This document shows, piece by piece, positions 6,577 to 15,144 of a DNA stretch of 64,000 bases. Source of the stretch: JAAYZQ01 sp034428935 (GTDB taxonomy: Bacteria; Chloroflexota; Anaerolineae; JAAYZQ01). The stretch is taken from NCBI GenBank assembly GCA_034428935.1, contig DAOUHB010000066.1:1-64000 (forward strand). The letters run 5' to 3'. The notes under the pieces are model-generated. The model ran no database searches. It had not been told where the DNA came from and saw only the letters and a list, made by a program, of their open reading frames with translations. Every line of letters starts with the position of its first letter. The stretch's first letter is position 1. The translations under genes and the position numbers were made by a program.

Positions 6577-8272
6577 GCGAGCTACCTTCGTTGACCACGA
6601 CGCCTTCGGCCTGCACGTACCAGCTCTGGATGTTGCGGAAACGCTGGCTCGTGTGCAGCATCGGGGACAACTGCACCTCCCGGACGCTGTCGTGCACAGC
6701 ATAGGTATAGACCGGATGATGGATGAGGAGGGCCGGCACTTCCTCGGCAAAGATCTGCTGGAAGGTGTGGTACAGCTCCAACAGGCGCTCCGGATCCGCG
6801 GTCAGACGGGCCTCTTCCATAGCCAGGTCCGCCTCCTCGTTGTCAAAGCCCGCATAGTTCTGGCCTGCCTCGGCCTGGGTCGAGTGCCACAGGGGATAGG
6901 GATCCGGATCGGCGGTCAGCGCCATCCGAACGAGGGCCGCGTCAAAGTCGCGGTTGCGCACGAAATTGTTGGCCACCTCGGTGCTCACGGTCCGCACCCG
7001 GACCCGGACGCCGATGTTTAGCCACTGCGCGGCCATGCCTTCGGCCAGCCCGACCATGGCCGGCTCGTCGGTCGTCAACAACGTGAACGCCAGGGTGACA
7101 CCCTCTCGGTCTCGAACCCGGTCGCCGTCGCTGTCCATCCATCCGGCAGCGTCCAGCAAGCCGATGGCCCGTTCCGGGTCGTAGGAGTAGTGGCGAACGG
7201 CGGGATCGTAGGCCCACAGGATGGGCAACACGGGACTATCGGCCACAAGTCCCTGCCCCTCCAGCACGTCGTCAATCAACTCCTGCCGGTCCAGGCCGTA
7301 GAGGAGCGCCTGTCGCACCTCTTTGACCTGCAAAAACGGCAGCGACTCGCGCTTCAGGTTCAGAAAGACGATGCCGTAGCCCGGCGCCTGGGCCGAATAG
7401 AGCTGCAGGTGGGGCGTGCCGGCCAGCGCGGAAAGGGACTCGCCCTCGGCAGGGTGGAAACCTTGAACCGCTCCCCGCTCAAAGTCGGTGAGCAGCCCCT
7501 TCCAGTCGTCATAGAACCAGAATTCCAGGCGCTCCAGGTAGGATGGCTCTCCCCAATAGTCCTCGTTAGCCACCAGCACGACGCGGTCGGGAACGGCGCT
7601 TTCGACCTTGAACCTGCCGGTGCCTATGGGCGCCCGGCGGGAAAAACTGCTGGAGGGCAGCGTCGCCGCCGGAACGTTGCCCAGGCGATGGGCGGGAAGG
7701 AGGCCGACGGTCGTATAGTAGAGGAAGGAGGGAAAGGGCTCCGCCAGGCGAAAGCGCACCGCATAGTCGTCCACCTGCTCCACGACGACGTTGCGCCAGA
7801 GGTCCGAGAGGTTGGCATCGCCCTGGTAGTCGGGGTCCTGCATGGTCTGCACGGTAAAGGCCACGTCGGCCGCCGTAAACGGCGCCGAGTCGTGCCAGGT
7901 CACGTCGTCCCGCAGACGGAACAGGTATTCGAGCCCATCCTCAGACAATTCCCACTCGGTGGCCAGGGAGGGCGAGATCTGCCCATCCTCGCTCAGAGCC
8001 GTGAGCCCCTCAAAAATGAGCGAGTTCAGGTCCTGCTCGGCCGGGTTTCCCCCGGTCATGGACGGTGCCAGGATGGGGTTCATGGCCTGCCAATAGCCCA
8101 TGACCCCTTCCACGTAGGTGCCGCCCTCAACGGGGACGATGACTTCGGCGGTCGGTTCGGCCGTTGCTTCTTCTTCTGCAGGGACGCTGGAGACCAACTG
8201 GAAGAGGACGATAAAGATCAGGACGATGCCCAGCAGGGCCAGCACCGCTTGCCAGACAACGCGTCTCGTCAC
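6557..8272 (-). CDS. Family-5 (peptide-type) ABC transporter substrate-binding protein, membrane-anchored
   Basis: The protein (571 residues from GTG 8272) has an N-terminal membrane span (about residues 5-27, VVWQAVLALLGIVLIFIVLF) without a lipobox Cys, a short acidic Thr/Glu/Pro linker, then the SBP_bac_5 domain. The usual landmarks are present: FEGLTALSEDGQISPSLA, LSEDGLEYLFRLRDDVTWHD, FTAADVAFT, and a C-terminal PLWHSTQ...NYAGFDNEE stretch. This family binds oligopeptides, dipeptides, nickel or related ligands for ABC import. No permease or ATPase gene is nearby, so its transporter partners, if any, are elsewhere. GTG 8272 has GAGG six bases upstream; an alternative TTG at 8290 would add six residues with a poorer site. 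secG is upstream on the same strand. Confidence 0.85.
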   Translation of the reverse strand: MTRRVVWQAVLALLGIVLIFIVLFQLVSSVPAEEEATAEPTAEVIVPVEGGTYVEGVMGYWQAMNPILAPSMTGGNPAEQDLNSLIFEGLTALSEDGQISPSLATEWELSEDGLEYLFRLRDDVTWHDSAPFTAADVAFTVQTMQDPDYQGDANLSDLWRNVVVEQVDDYAVRFRLAEPFPSFLYYTTVGLLPAHRLGNVPAATLPSSSFSRRAPIGTGRFKVESAVPDRVVLVANEDYWGEPSYLERLEFWFYDDWKGLLTDFERGAVQGFHPAEGESLSALAGTPHLQLYSAQAPGYGIVFLNLKRESLPFLQVKEVRQALLYGLDRQELIDDVLEGQGLVADSPVLPILWAYDPAVRHYSYDPERAIGLLDAAGWMDSDGDRVRDREGVTLAFTLLTTDEPAMVGLAEGMAAQWLNIGVRVRVRTVSTEVANNFVRNRDFDAALVRMALTADPDPYPLWHSTQAEAGQNYAGFDNEEADLAMEEARLTADPERLLELYHTFQQIFAEEVPALLIHHPVYTYAVHDSVREVQLSPMLHTSQRFRNIQSWYVQAEGVVVNEGSSLDKSDE

Positions 8273-8296
8273 GTTGCGCCTCTTTTGCAAGCAGAA

Positions 8297-8331
8297 GGGT
8301 GCTCCCCGGCGCCATCAGCCGGAGAACACCC
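8297..8331 (-). promoter_or_regulatory. Strong hairpin between secG and the solute-binding protein gene
   Basis: A 14-base-pair stem with two G-U pairs (8318-8331 with 8297-8310) and a seven-base loop, in the 93-base gap. The following TTCTGCTT is only partly T-rich, so it may be a weak terminator/attenuator or an mRNA-processing site. Confidence 0.5.
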
Positions 8332-8365
8332 CTGTGATGAAAGCCGGGATAAATGCACCCTATGC

Positions 8366-8596
8366 TCAGGCAACCAACACGCTGACAATTGAAACGAGGA
8401 AAAAGGCAACCGCCAGTCCAACCGTGACGTTGAACAATGTCTTTTCCACGCCGCGCCGGGTGTGATACACGCCACCCTCGCCGCCAAAGATACCACCCAG
8501 GCCGCCGCTACCCTTGGCCTGAACCAGGATGATCACGATCAAGGCGATCGAGATGATCATCTGAACGACCTGAACATATGGCAGAAAACCTCGCAC
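8366..8596 (-). CDS. secG: Preprotein translocase subunit SecG
   Basis: A 76-residue protein with two membrane spans (about 9-27 and 53-74) separated by the Gly-rich loop GSGGLGGIFGGEGG, the standard SecG layout. SecG is the small accessory subunit of the SecYEG channel that exports unfolded proteins across the cytoplasmic membrane. Two adjacent GTG codons (8599 and 8596) could start translation; the second is preferred because GGAGG lies six bases upstream. The gene has its own near-consensus promoter and is divergent from mreB. Confidence 0.92.
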   Translation of the reverse strand: MRGFLPYVQVVQMIISIALIVIILVQAKGSGGLGGIFGGEGGVYHTRRGVEKTLFNVTVGLAVAFFLVSIVSVLVA

Positions 8597-8653
8597 CACG
8601 CGCCTCCATAAACTGCAATAGGGTCTGGACGCCTCTCGACGCCAAGCCGGCAG

Positions 8654-8682
8654 ATTATACCACGATCTCAGAAGGGTGGCAA
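8654..8682 (-). promoter_or_regulatory. Promoter of secG
   Basis: TTGCCA (8677-8682), 17 bases, consensus TATAAT (8654-8659) on the minus strand, about 55 bases before the start codon. The 283-base secG-mreB gap contains this and the opposing mreB promoter and no gene. Confidence 0.8.
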
Positions 8683-8741
8683 ATGGCCGGCCGGGGTTGT
8701 GCTTGCCCTGCCGGCCGGCATCACCGCCGTCTCATACTCGT

Positions 8742-8770
8742 TTGCCGTCTACCGCCTTTTCGAGTATAAT
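8742..8770 (+). promoter_or_regulatory. Promoter of the mreB-rodA operon
   Basis: TTGCCG (8742-8747), 17 bases, consensus TATAAT (8765-8770). The leader to mreB is about 100 bases and G/C-rich, including a GTGCCG/CGGCAC-type repeat (GCCGTGCAGGGAATCCCGGCACGGC) at about 8805-8830 that can fold into a hairpin. Confidence 0.75.
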
Positions 8771-8879
8771 GGGCAAGTGCGGTTCCGGATCCGGGTTCCG
8801 GGCCGTGCCGTGCAGGGAATCCCGGCACGGCGCTGGCGAGGGCATCGCCGGACGCTAACTCACAGGTGAGGGTTGGTAC

Positions 8880-9941
8880 GTGTTTAGTCCTTTGAACTTT
8901 ATTCTGGGCCTCTTCTCTCAGGACGTTGGCATCGACCTGGGTACGGCCAACACGCTGGTCAACGTCCGCAACAAAGGGATCGTGATCAACGAACCCTCCG
9001 TAGTAGCCATCGACAAAAAATCCAAGAGGGTATTGGCCATTGGCCTGGATGCCAAGGAGATGGTGGGGCGAACGCCCGCCGATATCATTGCCATCCGCCC
9101 TCTTCGTGACGGCGTCATCAGCGATTTCGACGTCACCGAGCGCATGCTCCACTATTTCATCAAGAAGGTGCACGACAAGGCGTTCCTGCCCGTGCCGCGA
9201 CCTCGGGTCGTCGTTGGAATCCCCTCCGGTGTGACCGAGGTCGAAAAGCGGGCGGTGTACGATGCCACCCTGTCGGCCGGCGCCCGCGAGGCATATCTCA
9301 TCGAGGAGCCCATGGCGGCGGCCATCGGCGCGGGGCTGCCCATCACCGACTCTCTGGGCAGCATGATCGTGGACATTGGCGGCGGCACCACCGAGGTGGC
9401 CGTCGTCGCCCTGGGAGGCATCGTAGTCAGCCGCAGCCTGCGCGTTGCAGGCGATGAAATGGACGACGACATCATCCAGTATGCTCGCCAGAAGTACAAC
9501 CTGCTCATCGGCGAGCGCATGGCCGAGCGGATCAAGATCACCATCGGCTCCGCCTATCCGTTGCCCCAGGAACAGGTCATGTCCCTCAAGGGGCGTAACC
9601 TGATTACCGGCCTGCCCGAGTCCATCGAGGTCAGCAGTGTCGAGGTCCGCGAAGCCCTTGCCAACTCGGTCAACATCATCGTCGAGACCGTCCGCGAGGC
9701 GCTGGACGACACCCCGCCAGAGCTGGTGGCCGACCTGATGGAGCAGGGGATCGCCCTGGCCGGCGGCGGGGCGCTATTGCAGGGTCTCGACCAACGGCTG
9801 TCAGAAGAGACCAAAATGCGCGTATACGTGGCCGAAGACGCCATGACGTGTGTTGCCCGCGGAGCCGGCAAGGTCCTGGAAGACCTGGACCGGCTGCACA
9901 AGGTATTGGCCAGCCTGCAGCGGGGCAGCACGGTTCACTAG
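8880..9941 (+). CDS. mreB: Rod-shape-determining actin homologue MreB
   Basis: A 353-residue bacterial actin. The phosphate-1 motif DVGIDLGTANTLV (about 15-27), phosphate-2 motif VDIGGGTTEVAV (about 163-174) and adenosine motif ALAGGGALLQGL (about 295-306) are intact. MreB forms membrane-bound filaments that organise the peptidoglycan elongation complex with MreC, MreD, RodA and PBP2, all encoded just downstream. Translation starts at GTG 8880 behind AGGTGAGGG. The N-terminus MFSPLNFILGLFSQ is amphipathic and hydrophobic, consistent with membrane binding. Confidence 0.97.
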   Translation: MFSPLNFILGLFSQDVGIDLGTANTLVNVRNKGIVINEPSVVAIDKKSKRVLAIGLDAKEMVGRTPADIIAIRPLRDGVISDFDVTERMLHYFIKKVHDKAFLPVPRPRVVVGIPSGVTEVEKRAVYDATLSAGAREAYLIEEPMAAAIGAGLPITDSLGSMIVDIGGGTTEVAVVALGGIVVSRSLRVAGDEMDDDIIQYARQKYNLLIGERMAERIKITIGSAYPLPQEQVMSLKGRNLITGLPESIEVSSVEVREALANSVNIIVETVREALDDTPPELVADLMEQGIALAGGGALLQGLDQRLSEETKMRVYVAEDAMTCVARGAGKVLEDLDRLHKVLASLQRGSTVH

Positions 9942-9959
9942 AACCTGGAAACCAGGTTC
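9941..9959 (+). promoter_or_regulatory. Hairpin directly at the mreB stop
   Basis: Perfect GAACCTGG-AAA-CCAGGTTC stem-loop starting at the last base of the mreB stop codon, without a T-run. More likely an mRNA stability or processing element between mreB and mreC than a terminator. Confidence 0.55.
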
Positions 9960-10024
9960 CGGCTGCTCGAGGAGAAGGGAGGGCAACAGGCAGGCGATAG
10001 CAGCCCAGGGGGTCAAGGTAGAAA

Positions 10025-10876
10025 ATGACTCGTGAGCGTTTCCAAAACCTCATCCCCGTGTTGCTCGTTGTGATCACGTTGATTGGCCTCGTCTCGCACC
10101 GCGCCGGCCTGTTACAGCCTGTCGAGTCGCTCTTTCTTCGAGCCACCGCACCGTTACAAGAGGGAGTCAGCGGGATCGCTGCCCAATTCGGCCAACTGGC
10201 GCAGACGGCCCGTGATTTGCGGACCCTTCGCCAGCGCAACGAAGAGCTGGAAGCAGAAAACGCCCGCCTCTTCCTGGACAATGTCCGCCTTCGAGAGATC
10301 GCGGCCGAGGCAGCCATGCTGCGCGACCTCCTCAATGTTCGACAGAGCAGCCCCTCCTTTGAGGTCCAGGGAGCCCGAGTTGTCGGGCGCATTATCGGCC
10401 AGGATCCAAGCAACCTGCAGCGCTATGTCATCCTGGACGTTGGCCAGGAGGCAGGCATCGCGCGCAACATGCCCGTGGTCGATTACAGGGGCCTGGTGGG
10501 ACGCGTCTCCGAGGCCGGCGTCGGCTGGTCCCGCGTCCTCCTGATCAACGACATGAGCAGTGTGGTGAACGCCCTGACCCAGAGCACCCGGGCCAGCGGG
10601 CTGGTCCACGGCCAGCCGGACGGTTCGCTGGTGATGGAGTCCATACCCCAGGGCGATACCGTGAGCGTTGGCGATACCGTGTTCACCTCAGGACTGGGAG
10701 GAAACTTCCCGAGACAGATCCTCATCGGCCAGGTGATCGAAGTGCAGCGCAAGGATTATGAGCTCTATCAGACGGCTGTCATCCAACCAACTGTCGACTT
10801 TGACCATCTGGAACTCGTGCTGGTCATCACCGACTTTGAGCGGGTCGAGCCGCTACTGGACGAGGAGACCCCATGA
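10025..10876 (+). CDS. mreC: Rod-shape-determining protein MreC
   Basis: A 283-residue bitopic protein: membrane span at about residues 8-25 (LIPVLLVVITLIGLVSHR), coiled coil at about 60-100 (RTLRQRNEELEAENARLFLDNVRLREI) and the beta-rich MreC domain with VVGRIIGQDPSNLQRYVILDVG, GLVGRVSEAGVGWSRVLLI and VFTSGLGGNFPRQILIGQV. MreC is the extracytoplasmic scaffold that activates PBP2-RodA. ATG 10025 follows AAGGT at a five-base spacing. It lies 83 bases after mreB and 74 before mreD. Confidence 0.95.
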   Translation: MTRERFQNLIPVLLVVITLIGLVSHRAGLLQPVESLFLRATAPLQEGVSGIAAQFGQLAQTARDLRTLRQRNEELEAENARLFLDNVRLREIAAEAAMLRDLLNVRQSSPSFEVQGARVVGRIIGQDPSNLQRYVILDVGQEAGIARNMPVVDYRGLVGRVSEAGVGWSRVLLINDMSSVVNALTQSTRASGLVHGQPDGSLVMESIPQGDTVSVGDTVFTSGLGGNFPRQILIGQVIEVQRKDYELYQTAVIQPTVDFDHLELVLVITDFERVEPLLDEETP

Positions 10877-10950
10877 CGCCGGAGCCAGGCATGCTATGGC
10901 CTCCGATCCTGGCCCATTGCCGCGCGGCAGGTTCTACGGGCTGGTGAAGC

Positions 10951-11451
10951 GTGACCATCTATCTTGTCATCCCCCTCATGCTCGCTGCGGCCCTGCTCCA
11001 GGTGGCACTGATTCCACACCTCACGGTGTGGGGAGTGTTTGCCGATCTGCCTTTGCTCCTGGTGTTGAGCTGGGGCCTGCTCCGGGGAGGGAGAGAGGGT
11101 GCGGTGTGGGGGTTCGTGGCCGGGATCTTCACGGACTTTTTTTCGGGGGGGCCGTTCGGCGCGGCGACGCTGTCGCTCATGGCTGCCGGCGCCCTTTCGG
11201 GCCTGGGCCAGAACGTCGTCTACCGTCACTATCTCCTGCTTCCCCCGCTCATTGCCTTCCTGGGCACGCTGATCTACGACCTGCTCTTCATGGTCGTCAT
11301 GGTGATCACGGGCCACAGCGTGGTGTGGCTGGAAACCCTGGGCCGGATCATTGTCCCTTCGGCCGCGCTCAACGCGCTGCTGATCCCCATCGCCCTGGGC
11401 CTGATGCGCCTCGTGCACAGGCGTCTCGGCGGGGAGGCTATCGAGATCTAG
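10951..11451 (+). CDS. mreD: Rod-shape-determining protein MreD
   Basis: A 166-residue integral membrane protein with five to six predicted spans and the family features GRxGAVWGFVAGIFTDFFSGGPFGA and GLGQNVVYRHYLL. MreD belongs to the elongasome inner-membrane core. The GTG start at 10951 has only a weak ribosome site (GGTGAAGC), so translation may depend on upstream mreC. Its stop is one base before the mrdA start. Confidence 0.9.
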   Translation: MTIYLVIPLMLAAALLQVALIPHLTVWGVFADLPLLLVLSWGLLRGGREGAVWGFVAGIFTDFFSGGPFGAATLSLMAAGALSGLGQNVVYRHYLLLPPLIAFLGTLIYDLLFMVVMVITGHSVVWLETLGRIIVPSAALNALLIPIALGLMRLVHRRLGGEAIEI

Positions 11452-11452
11452 G

Positions 11453-13453
11453 ATGATCGGTCGCGAATCGCACGTGAGCAAGTTCAGGTTGATGGCGTAC
11501 CGCGCCGTGCTCGGCCTCGCCTTCCTCGTGCTGGTTGGCCAACTGTGGCGCCTGCAGATCCAGCAAGGGGACTACTATTCGGAAGCAGCCGAGAGCAACC
11601 GCATACGGCTCCAGGCCGACCCGGCACCGCGGGGCGTCATCTATGACCGGCGAGGCCACCTCCTGGCGCGCAACCAGCCACAGCTCACCGTGTCCGTCGT
11701 GCCCGCCTACCTGCCCGAAGACCCGGCGGAGCGCAGCAAGCTGCTGCTGCGCCTCAGCGAACTGATCGAGATGCCCTTGAGAAGCGCGCCGGCAGGCCCC
11801 TCCTACCTGGGCAATGTCTCGTCCGACATGGAGCCAATCCCCGACCCGCCTCCGGGCATCCTGGACATCCTTGAAGGAGCCGAAGACGAGCTGGCGTTCT
11901 ACCGGCCGGCGCTCCTCAAAGAAGGAATTTCGCGCGAAGTGGCCCTGGCCCTGGAAGAGGAACACCTGGACTGGCCAGGCATCCTGGTCGAGTCCAAGCC
12001 GGTCCGGGAGTATCTCTACGGCCCTCTGACGGCCCACATCCTCGGCTACGTCGGCCCCATCCCCGGCGAGGAAGCGGAGAGCTACAGGGCCGAGGGGTAC
12101 GACCCGGGCCTGCACAGCGTGGGCATCAGCGGCATCGAGAACACCTTTGAGCGAGAACTGCACGGCGACGATGGCCAGAAACTCATCGAAGTGGACGTCC
12201 ACGGCCGGGAGATTGGCATTGTCGGCGAGCCCGAGCCGGCCATCCCCGGCTACAACCTGCAGCTCACTCTCGATCTGGACCTGCAGCGGGTTTCGGAAGA
12301 GATCCTGAAAAAGCAGTTGGAGGCCGTGAACAGGGATCAGGGTGTGGTCATTGCCATGAACCCGCAGACGGGCGAGATCCTGGCCCTGGTCACGCTGCCC
12401 GGCTATGACAACAACGAGTTCTCGGGAGGTATCTCGTCCCAGGCCCTGCAAAAGCTGCAAGAGGACCCCAGCCGTCCCCTGGTCAACCACGCCATCTCGG
12501 GCATGTTCCCGCCTGGCTCGACCTTCAAGATCACCGTCGCTGCCGGGGCGCTGGAAGAAGGCGTGGTTACGGCCAACAGCACCTTCTATTGCGGCGGCAT
12601 CCTGTGGCTTCCGAACCGTTTCTATCCCGGGGACCCCAGCCTGGCGCAGCCTTTCTACTGCTGGATTCACTCAGGCTATGGCCGCCATGGCTCGTTGAGC
12701 ATTGTTTCGGCCATTGGGCGCTCCTGCGATATCTATTTCTACCAGGCGGGGGGCGGCTACCGGGATCAGAGCCGCGGCCTGGGTGCGGAGCGCCTGGGCC
12801 AGTATGCCCAGCTCTTTGGCTTTGGCGCGCCATCAGGGATCGACCTGCCCGGGGAAGCGCCAGGGCTCATCCCCGACGCCAAGTGGAAACGGGTCAACTA
12901 CAGCGAGTCGTGGGTGACGGGCGACACGTACAACATGGCCATCGGCCAGGGCTTTGTACTGGCCACACCCCTCCAGGTGCTGAATGCCGCGGCGACCGTG
13001 GCCAACGGCGGGACGCTCTACCGGCCGCAGCTCGTGCGCCAGGTTATCGACGGCGATGGGCAGGTGGTGCGCGCCTTTGCCCCCGACGTCATCCGCCAGG
13101 TGCCCGTGTCGGCCGCAAACATGAACCTGGTGCGCGAGGGGATGCGCGCCGTTGTTTCTGGCGCGGGCGCCACCGCCTACGCGATGAACGTGCCGGGCGT
13201 GACCGTCGCCGGCAAGACGGGAACCGCCGAGTTCTTCGAAGACCGCAACAAGGATGGCCTTCCCGATCGCGACAAGGAAGGGCACCTGCCCACCCACGCC
13301 TGGTTCACAGCCTTTGCGCCCTACGAGGATCCCGAGATCGCCGTGGTGGTGTTTCTGTGGGGCGGGGGCGAGGGCTCGGGAACCGCTGTCCCCGTAGCCC
13401 GCGATATCTTGCGGTACTATTTCAACCGCGACCTCGACGAGGTCGGACAGTGA
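11453..13453 (+). CDS. mrdA: Penicillin-binding protein 2 (elongasome transpeptidase)
   Basis: A 666-residue class B PBP: cytoplasmic tail, membrane span about 13-32, dimerisation/pedestal domain, then transpeptidase. The catalytic SxxK is S356-TF-K359, the second motif is S424-C-D426 (SxD is usual in PBP2 rather than SxN), and KTG is K588-T-G. It cross-links new peptidoglycan together with the glycosyltransferase RodA encoded later in the operon. A short insert with FPDRD/DKEGHLPTHAW near 600-620 contains DRNKDGLPDRDKEG, a Ca-binding-like Asp-rich loop. The ATG at 11453 is used; a later in-frame ATG (MAYRAVL) would remove ten residues. Its stop overlaps the next start. Confidence 0.95.
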   Translation: MIGRESHVSKFRLMAYRAVLGLAFLVLVGQLWRLQIQQGDYYSEAAESNRIRLQADPAPRGVIYDRRGHLLARNQPQLTVSVVPAYLPEDPAERSKLLLRLSELIEMPLRSAPAGPSYLGNVSSDMEPIPDPPPGILDILEGAEDELAFYRPALLKEGISREVALALEEEHLDWPGILVESKPVREYLYGPLTAHILGYVGPIPGEEAESYRAEGYDPGLHSVGISGIENTFERELHGDDGQKLIEVDVHGREIGIVGEPEPAIPGYNLQLTLDLDLQRVSEEILKKQLEAVNRDQGVVIAMNPQTGEILALVTLPGYDNNEFSGGISSQALQKLQEDPSRPLVNHAISGMFPPGSTFKITVAAGALEEGVVTANSTFYCGGILWLPNRFYPGDPSLAQPFYCWIHSGYGRHGSLSIVSAIGRSCDIYFYQAGGGYRDQSRGLGAERLGQYAQLFGFGAPSGIDLPGEAPGLIPDAKWKRVNYSESWVTGDTYNMAIGQGFVLATPLQVLNAAATVANGGTLYRPQLVRQVIDGDGQVVRAFAPDVIRQVPVSAANMNLVREGMRAVVSGAGATAYAMNVPGVTVAGKTGTAEFFEDRNKDGLPDRDKEGHLPTHAWFTAFAPYEDPEIAVVVFLWGGGEGSGTAVPVARDILRYYFNRDLDEVGQ

Positions 13454-14427
13454 GCGCCCGGCCCGCCTCCGCCCGTCTCCTCGTCGCCATTTTCGTCCTG
13501 GCCGCCGTGCCCGTCGTCCTGCTCGCGGCCTGGACCGTCTTCCAGGCGACGCAGATCCGGGATCTACAGCGCCAGGTCGTCGCCCTCGATGTCGCGAGGC
13601 GTGCCGCCGAGGCCCAGGCCACCCAGCAGGCGAACATCGCCGGCGACCTGGAGGCCCGCCTGCACGCCGTGGAAGCACTGGACATGGGCCGGCAGATCGA
13701 AGCGCTGCGCGCGCAGCTCGAGACGGACAGAGGGCCGGAGCAGGACGCCGAGCTGGAGGTGAGGCTGGCTGGCATCCAGGCCGCGGTGGACGGCTTCCAG
13801 GGCGACCTGGAAGACCTTGCCGCCCAAATCCAGTCCCTGGATTCGGGCGGCGCGCTGCCTCCCGCCTTGCCCGGGCAGGTTCGCCTCCAGGTGCCGGCGC
13901 AAAAGCAGGGGCACAATCTGAGCTGCGAATCTTTGGCAGCTTCCATGGCCGCCCGATACCAGGGGGTAGCCCTGGACGAGGAAGAGGTGCTCGCCGCCCT
14001 GCCGCGCCATCCAAACCCGCACCTGGGCTTTCGCGGCAGCGTCGACGGGCCGCCGGGCGGGCTCGAGGATTATGGGGTCTATGCCGGGCCCATCCTGGCG
14101 GTGCTCCGGGAACAAGGCCTTGATGCCCGGGCCATCGAGGATGGGCTGGCAGGCATCAAAGGCGCCCTGGCCCGGGGCAACCCGGTCGTTGCCTGGATTA
14201 CCTACAACTGCCAGCCGGGCAACCCGACGACGGTCACTGTCGACGGCCAGGCAGTTACCCTGGTCGCCTACCAGCACGCTGTCGTCCTCACCGGCTACGA
14301 CGACGAGGGAGTGTGGGCCAACGACCCTTGGGACGGCCAGGAGGATTTTTACGCTAACGACGATCTCGAGAGAGCCATGGGCTACCTGGGCGATATGGCC
14401 ATCGAAGTTGGCCCGCCCGGCGAGTGA
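13450..14427 (+). CDS. Membrane-anchored coiled-coil protein with C39-like cysteine-protease domain
   Basis: A 325-residue protein starting at GTG 13450, overlapping the mrdA stop by four bases. It has one N-terminal membrane span (about 7-30, LLVAIFVLAAVPVVLLAAWTVF), a long Gln/Glu/Ala-rich coiled coil (about 36-138) and a C-terminal papain-like domain of the peptidase C39-like type. The likely catalytic residues are C159 (NLSCESLAASM), H276 (YQHAVVLTGYDDEGV) and D292 (WANDPWDG). The orientation puts the domain outside the membrane. Its place between PBP2 and MinC suggests a role in wall growth or division, for example processing an envelope protein; this is inference. It could also be a non-catalytic binding domain. 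I know of no named family member with this role. Confidence 0.8.
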   Translation: MSARPASARLLVAIFVLAAVPVVLLAAWTVFQATQIRDLQRQVVALDVARRAAEAQATQQANIAGDLEARLHAVEALDMGRQIEALRAQLETDRGPEQDAELEVRLAGIQAAVDGFQGDLEDLAAQIQSLDSGGALPPALPGQVRLQVPAQKQGHNLSCESLAASMAARYQGVALDEEEVLAALPRHPNPHLGFRGSVDGPPGGLEDYGVYAGPILAVLREQGLDARAIEDGLAGIKGALARGNPVVAWITYNCQPGNPTTVTVDGQAVTLVAYQHAVVLTGYDDEGVWANDPWDGQEDFYANDDLERAMGYLGDMAIEVGPPGE

Positions 14428-14463
14428 TTGCTGCGAAACACGATCAGGGGGCAACCGACGAGA

Positions 14464-15144
14464 GTGGACAGGGTAACGATCAAGGGCACGAGCGAGGGGT
14501 TGGTCATCACCCTGGGCGAGGGACCGCTGCACGAGGTCACGGCCGAGTTGGAAGCCCGGCTGCGGGGCAAGGCATCGTTCTTTCGTGGGGGAAGGGTCGC
14601 GCTGCACGTTGGCGACCGGCCCCTCTCCGCCGAGCAACTGCAAGAGATCGGCAGTCTGCTGGAATCGCTGGGCATGGGCCTTTGGGCGGTCGGCAGCGAC
14701 CATCCAACCACCCTCGTTGCCATCCGGGAACTGGGCCTGGAAAGCATCGTCCCCGCTCAGGCCGGCGCGCCGGAGCCCGGCCCGGCATCGCCGGACCAGG
14801 TCCCCGGCCTGGTTCTGCACCGGACGCTGCGCTCAGGCCAGGCATTGCGCCACGCCGGGCACGTGGTGCTCATCGGCGACGTGAACCCTGGGGCAGAGAT
14901 CGTGGCCGGCGGCGACATCATAATCTGGGGCAAGCTCCGGGGGACTGCCCACGCGGGCGCCTCGGGCGACGAGGAAGCCGTGATCTGTGCCCTACAACTG
15001 GCCCCCAGCCAGATCCGGATCGCCTCGTTGATCGCCCGGTCACCCGAGCGCGGGCGGGCGCCGAAAGCGGCAGAGATGGCCAGCGTTCAGAACGGGCGGA
15101 TCGTCGTCGAGCGCTGGGACAAGGTGGATAGGAGCGGGACATGA
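14464..15144 (+). CDS. minC: Septum site-determining protein MinC
   Basis: A 226-residue protein. The N-terminal part (VTIKGTSEGLVITLGEG, FFRGGRVALHVGDRPLS) matches the FtsZ-binding MinC_N domain and the C-terminal part (LRSGQALRHAGHVVLIGDVNPGAEIVAGGDIIIWG, GTAHAGASGDEEAVICALQLAPSQIRIA) is the conserved beta-helical MinC_C domain that binds MinD. It inhibits FtsZ assembly away from mid-cell. The start is uncertain: GTG 14464 places the first strand properly and follows a G-rich stretch; a TTG at 14428, directly after the previous stop, would add 12 residues. The stop overlaps the minD start (ATGA). Confidence 0.92.
   Translation: MDRVTIKGTSEGLVITLGEGPLHEVTAELEARLRGKASFFRGGRVALHVGDRPLSAEQLQEIGSLLESLGMGLWAVGSDHPTTLVAIRELGLESIVPAQAGAPEPGPASPDQVPGLVLHRTLRSGQALRHAGHVVLIGDVNPGAEIVAGGDIIIWGKLRGTAHAGASGDEEAVICALQLAPSQIRIASLIARSPERGRAPKAAEMASVQNGRIVVERWDKVDRSGT

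Noticed and set aside
11438..12670. Minus-strand open frame opposite mrdA
   Set aside because: Low-complexity translation without motifs; mrdA is certain on the plus strand.
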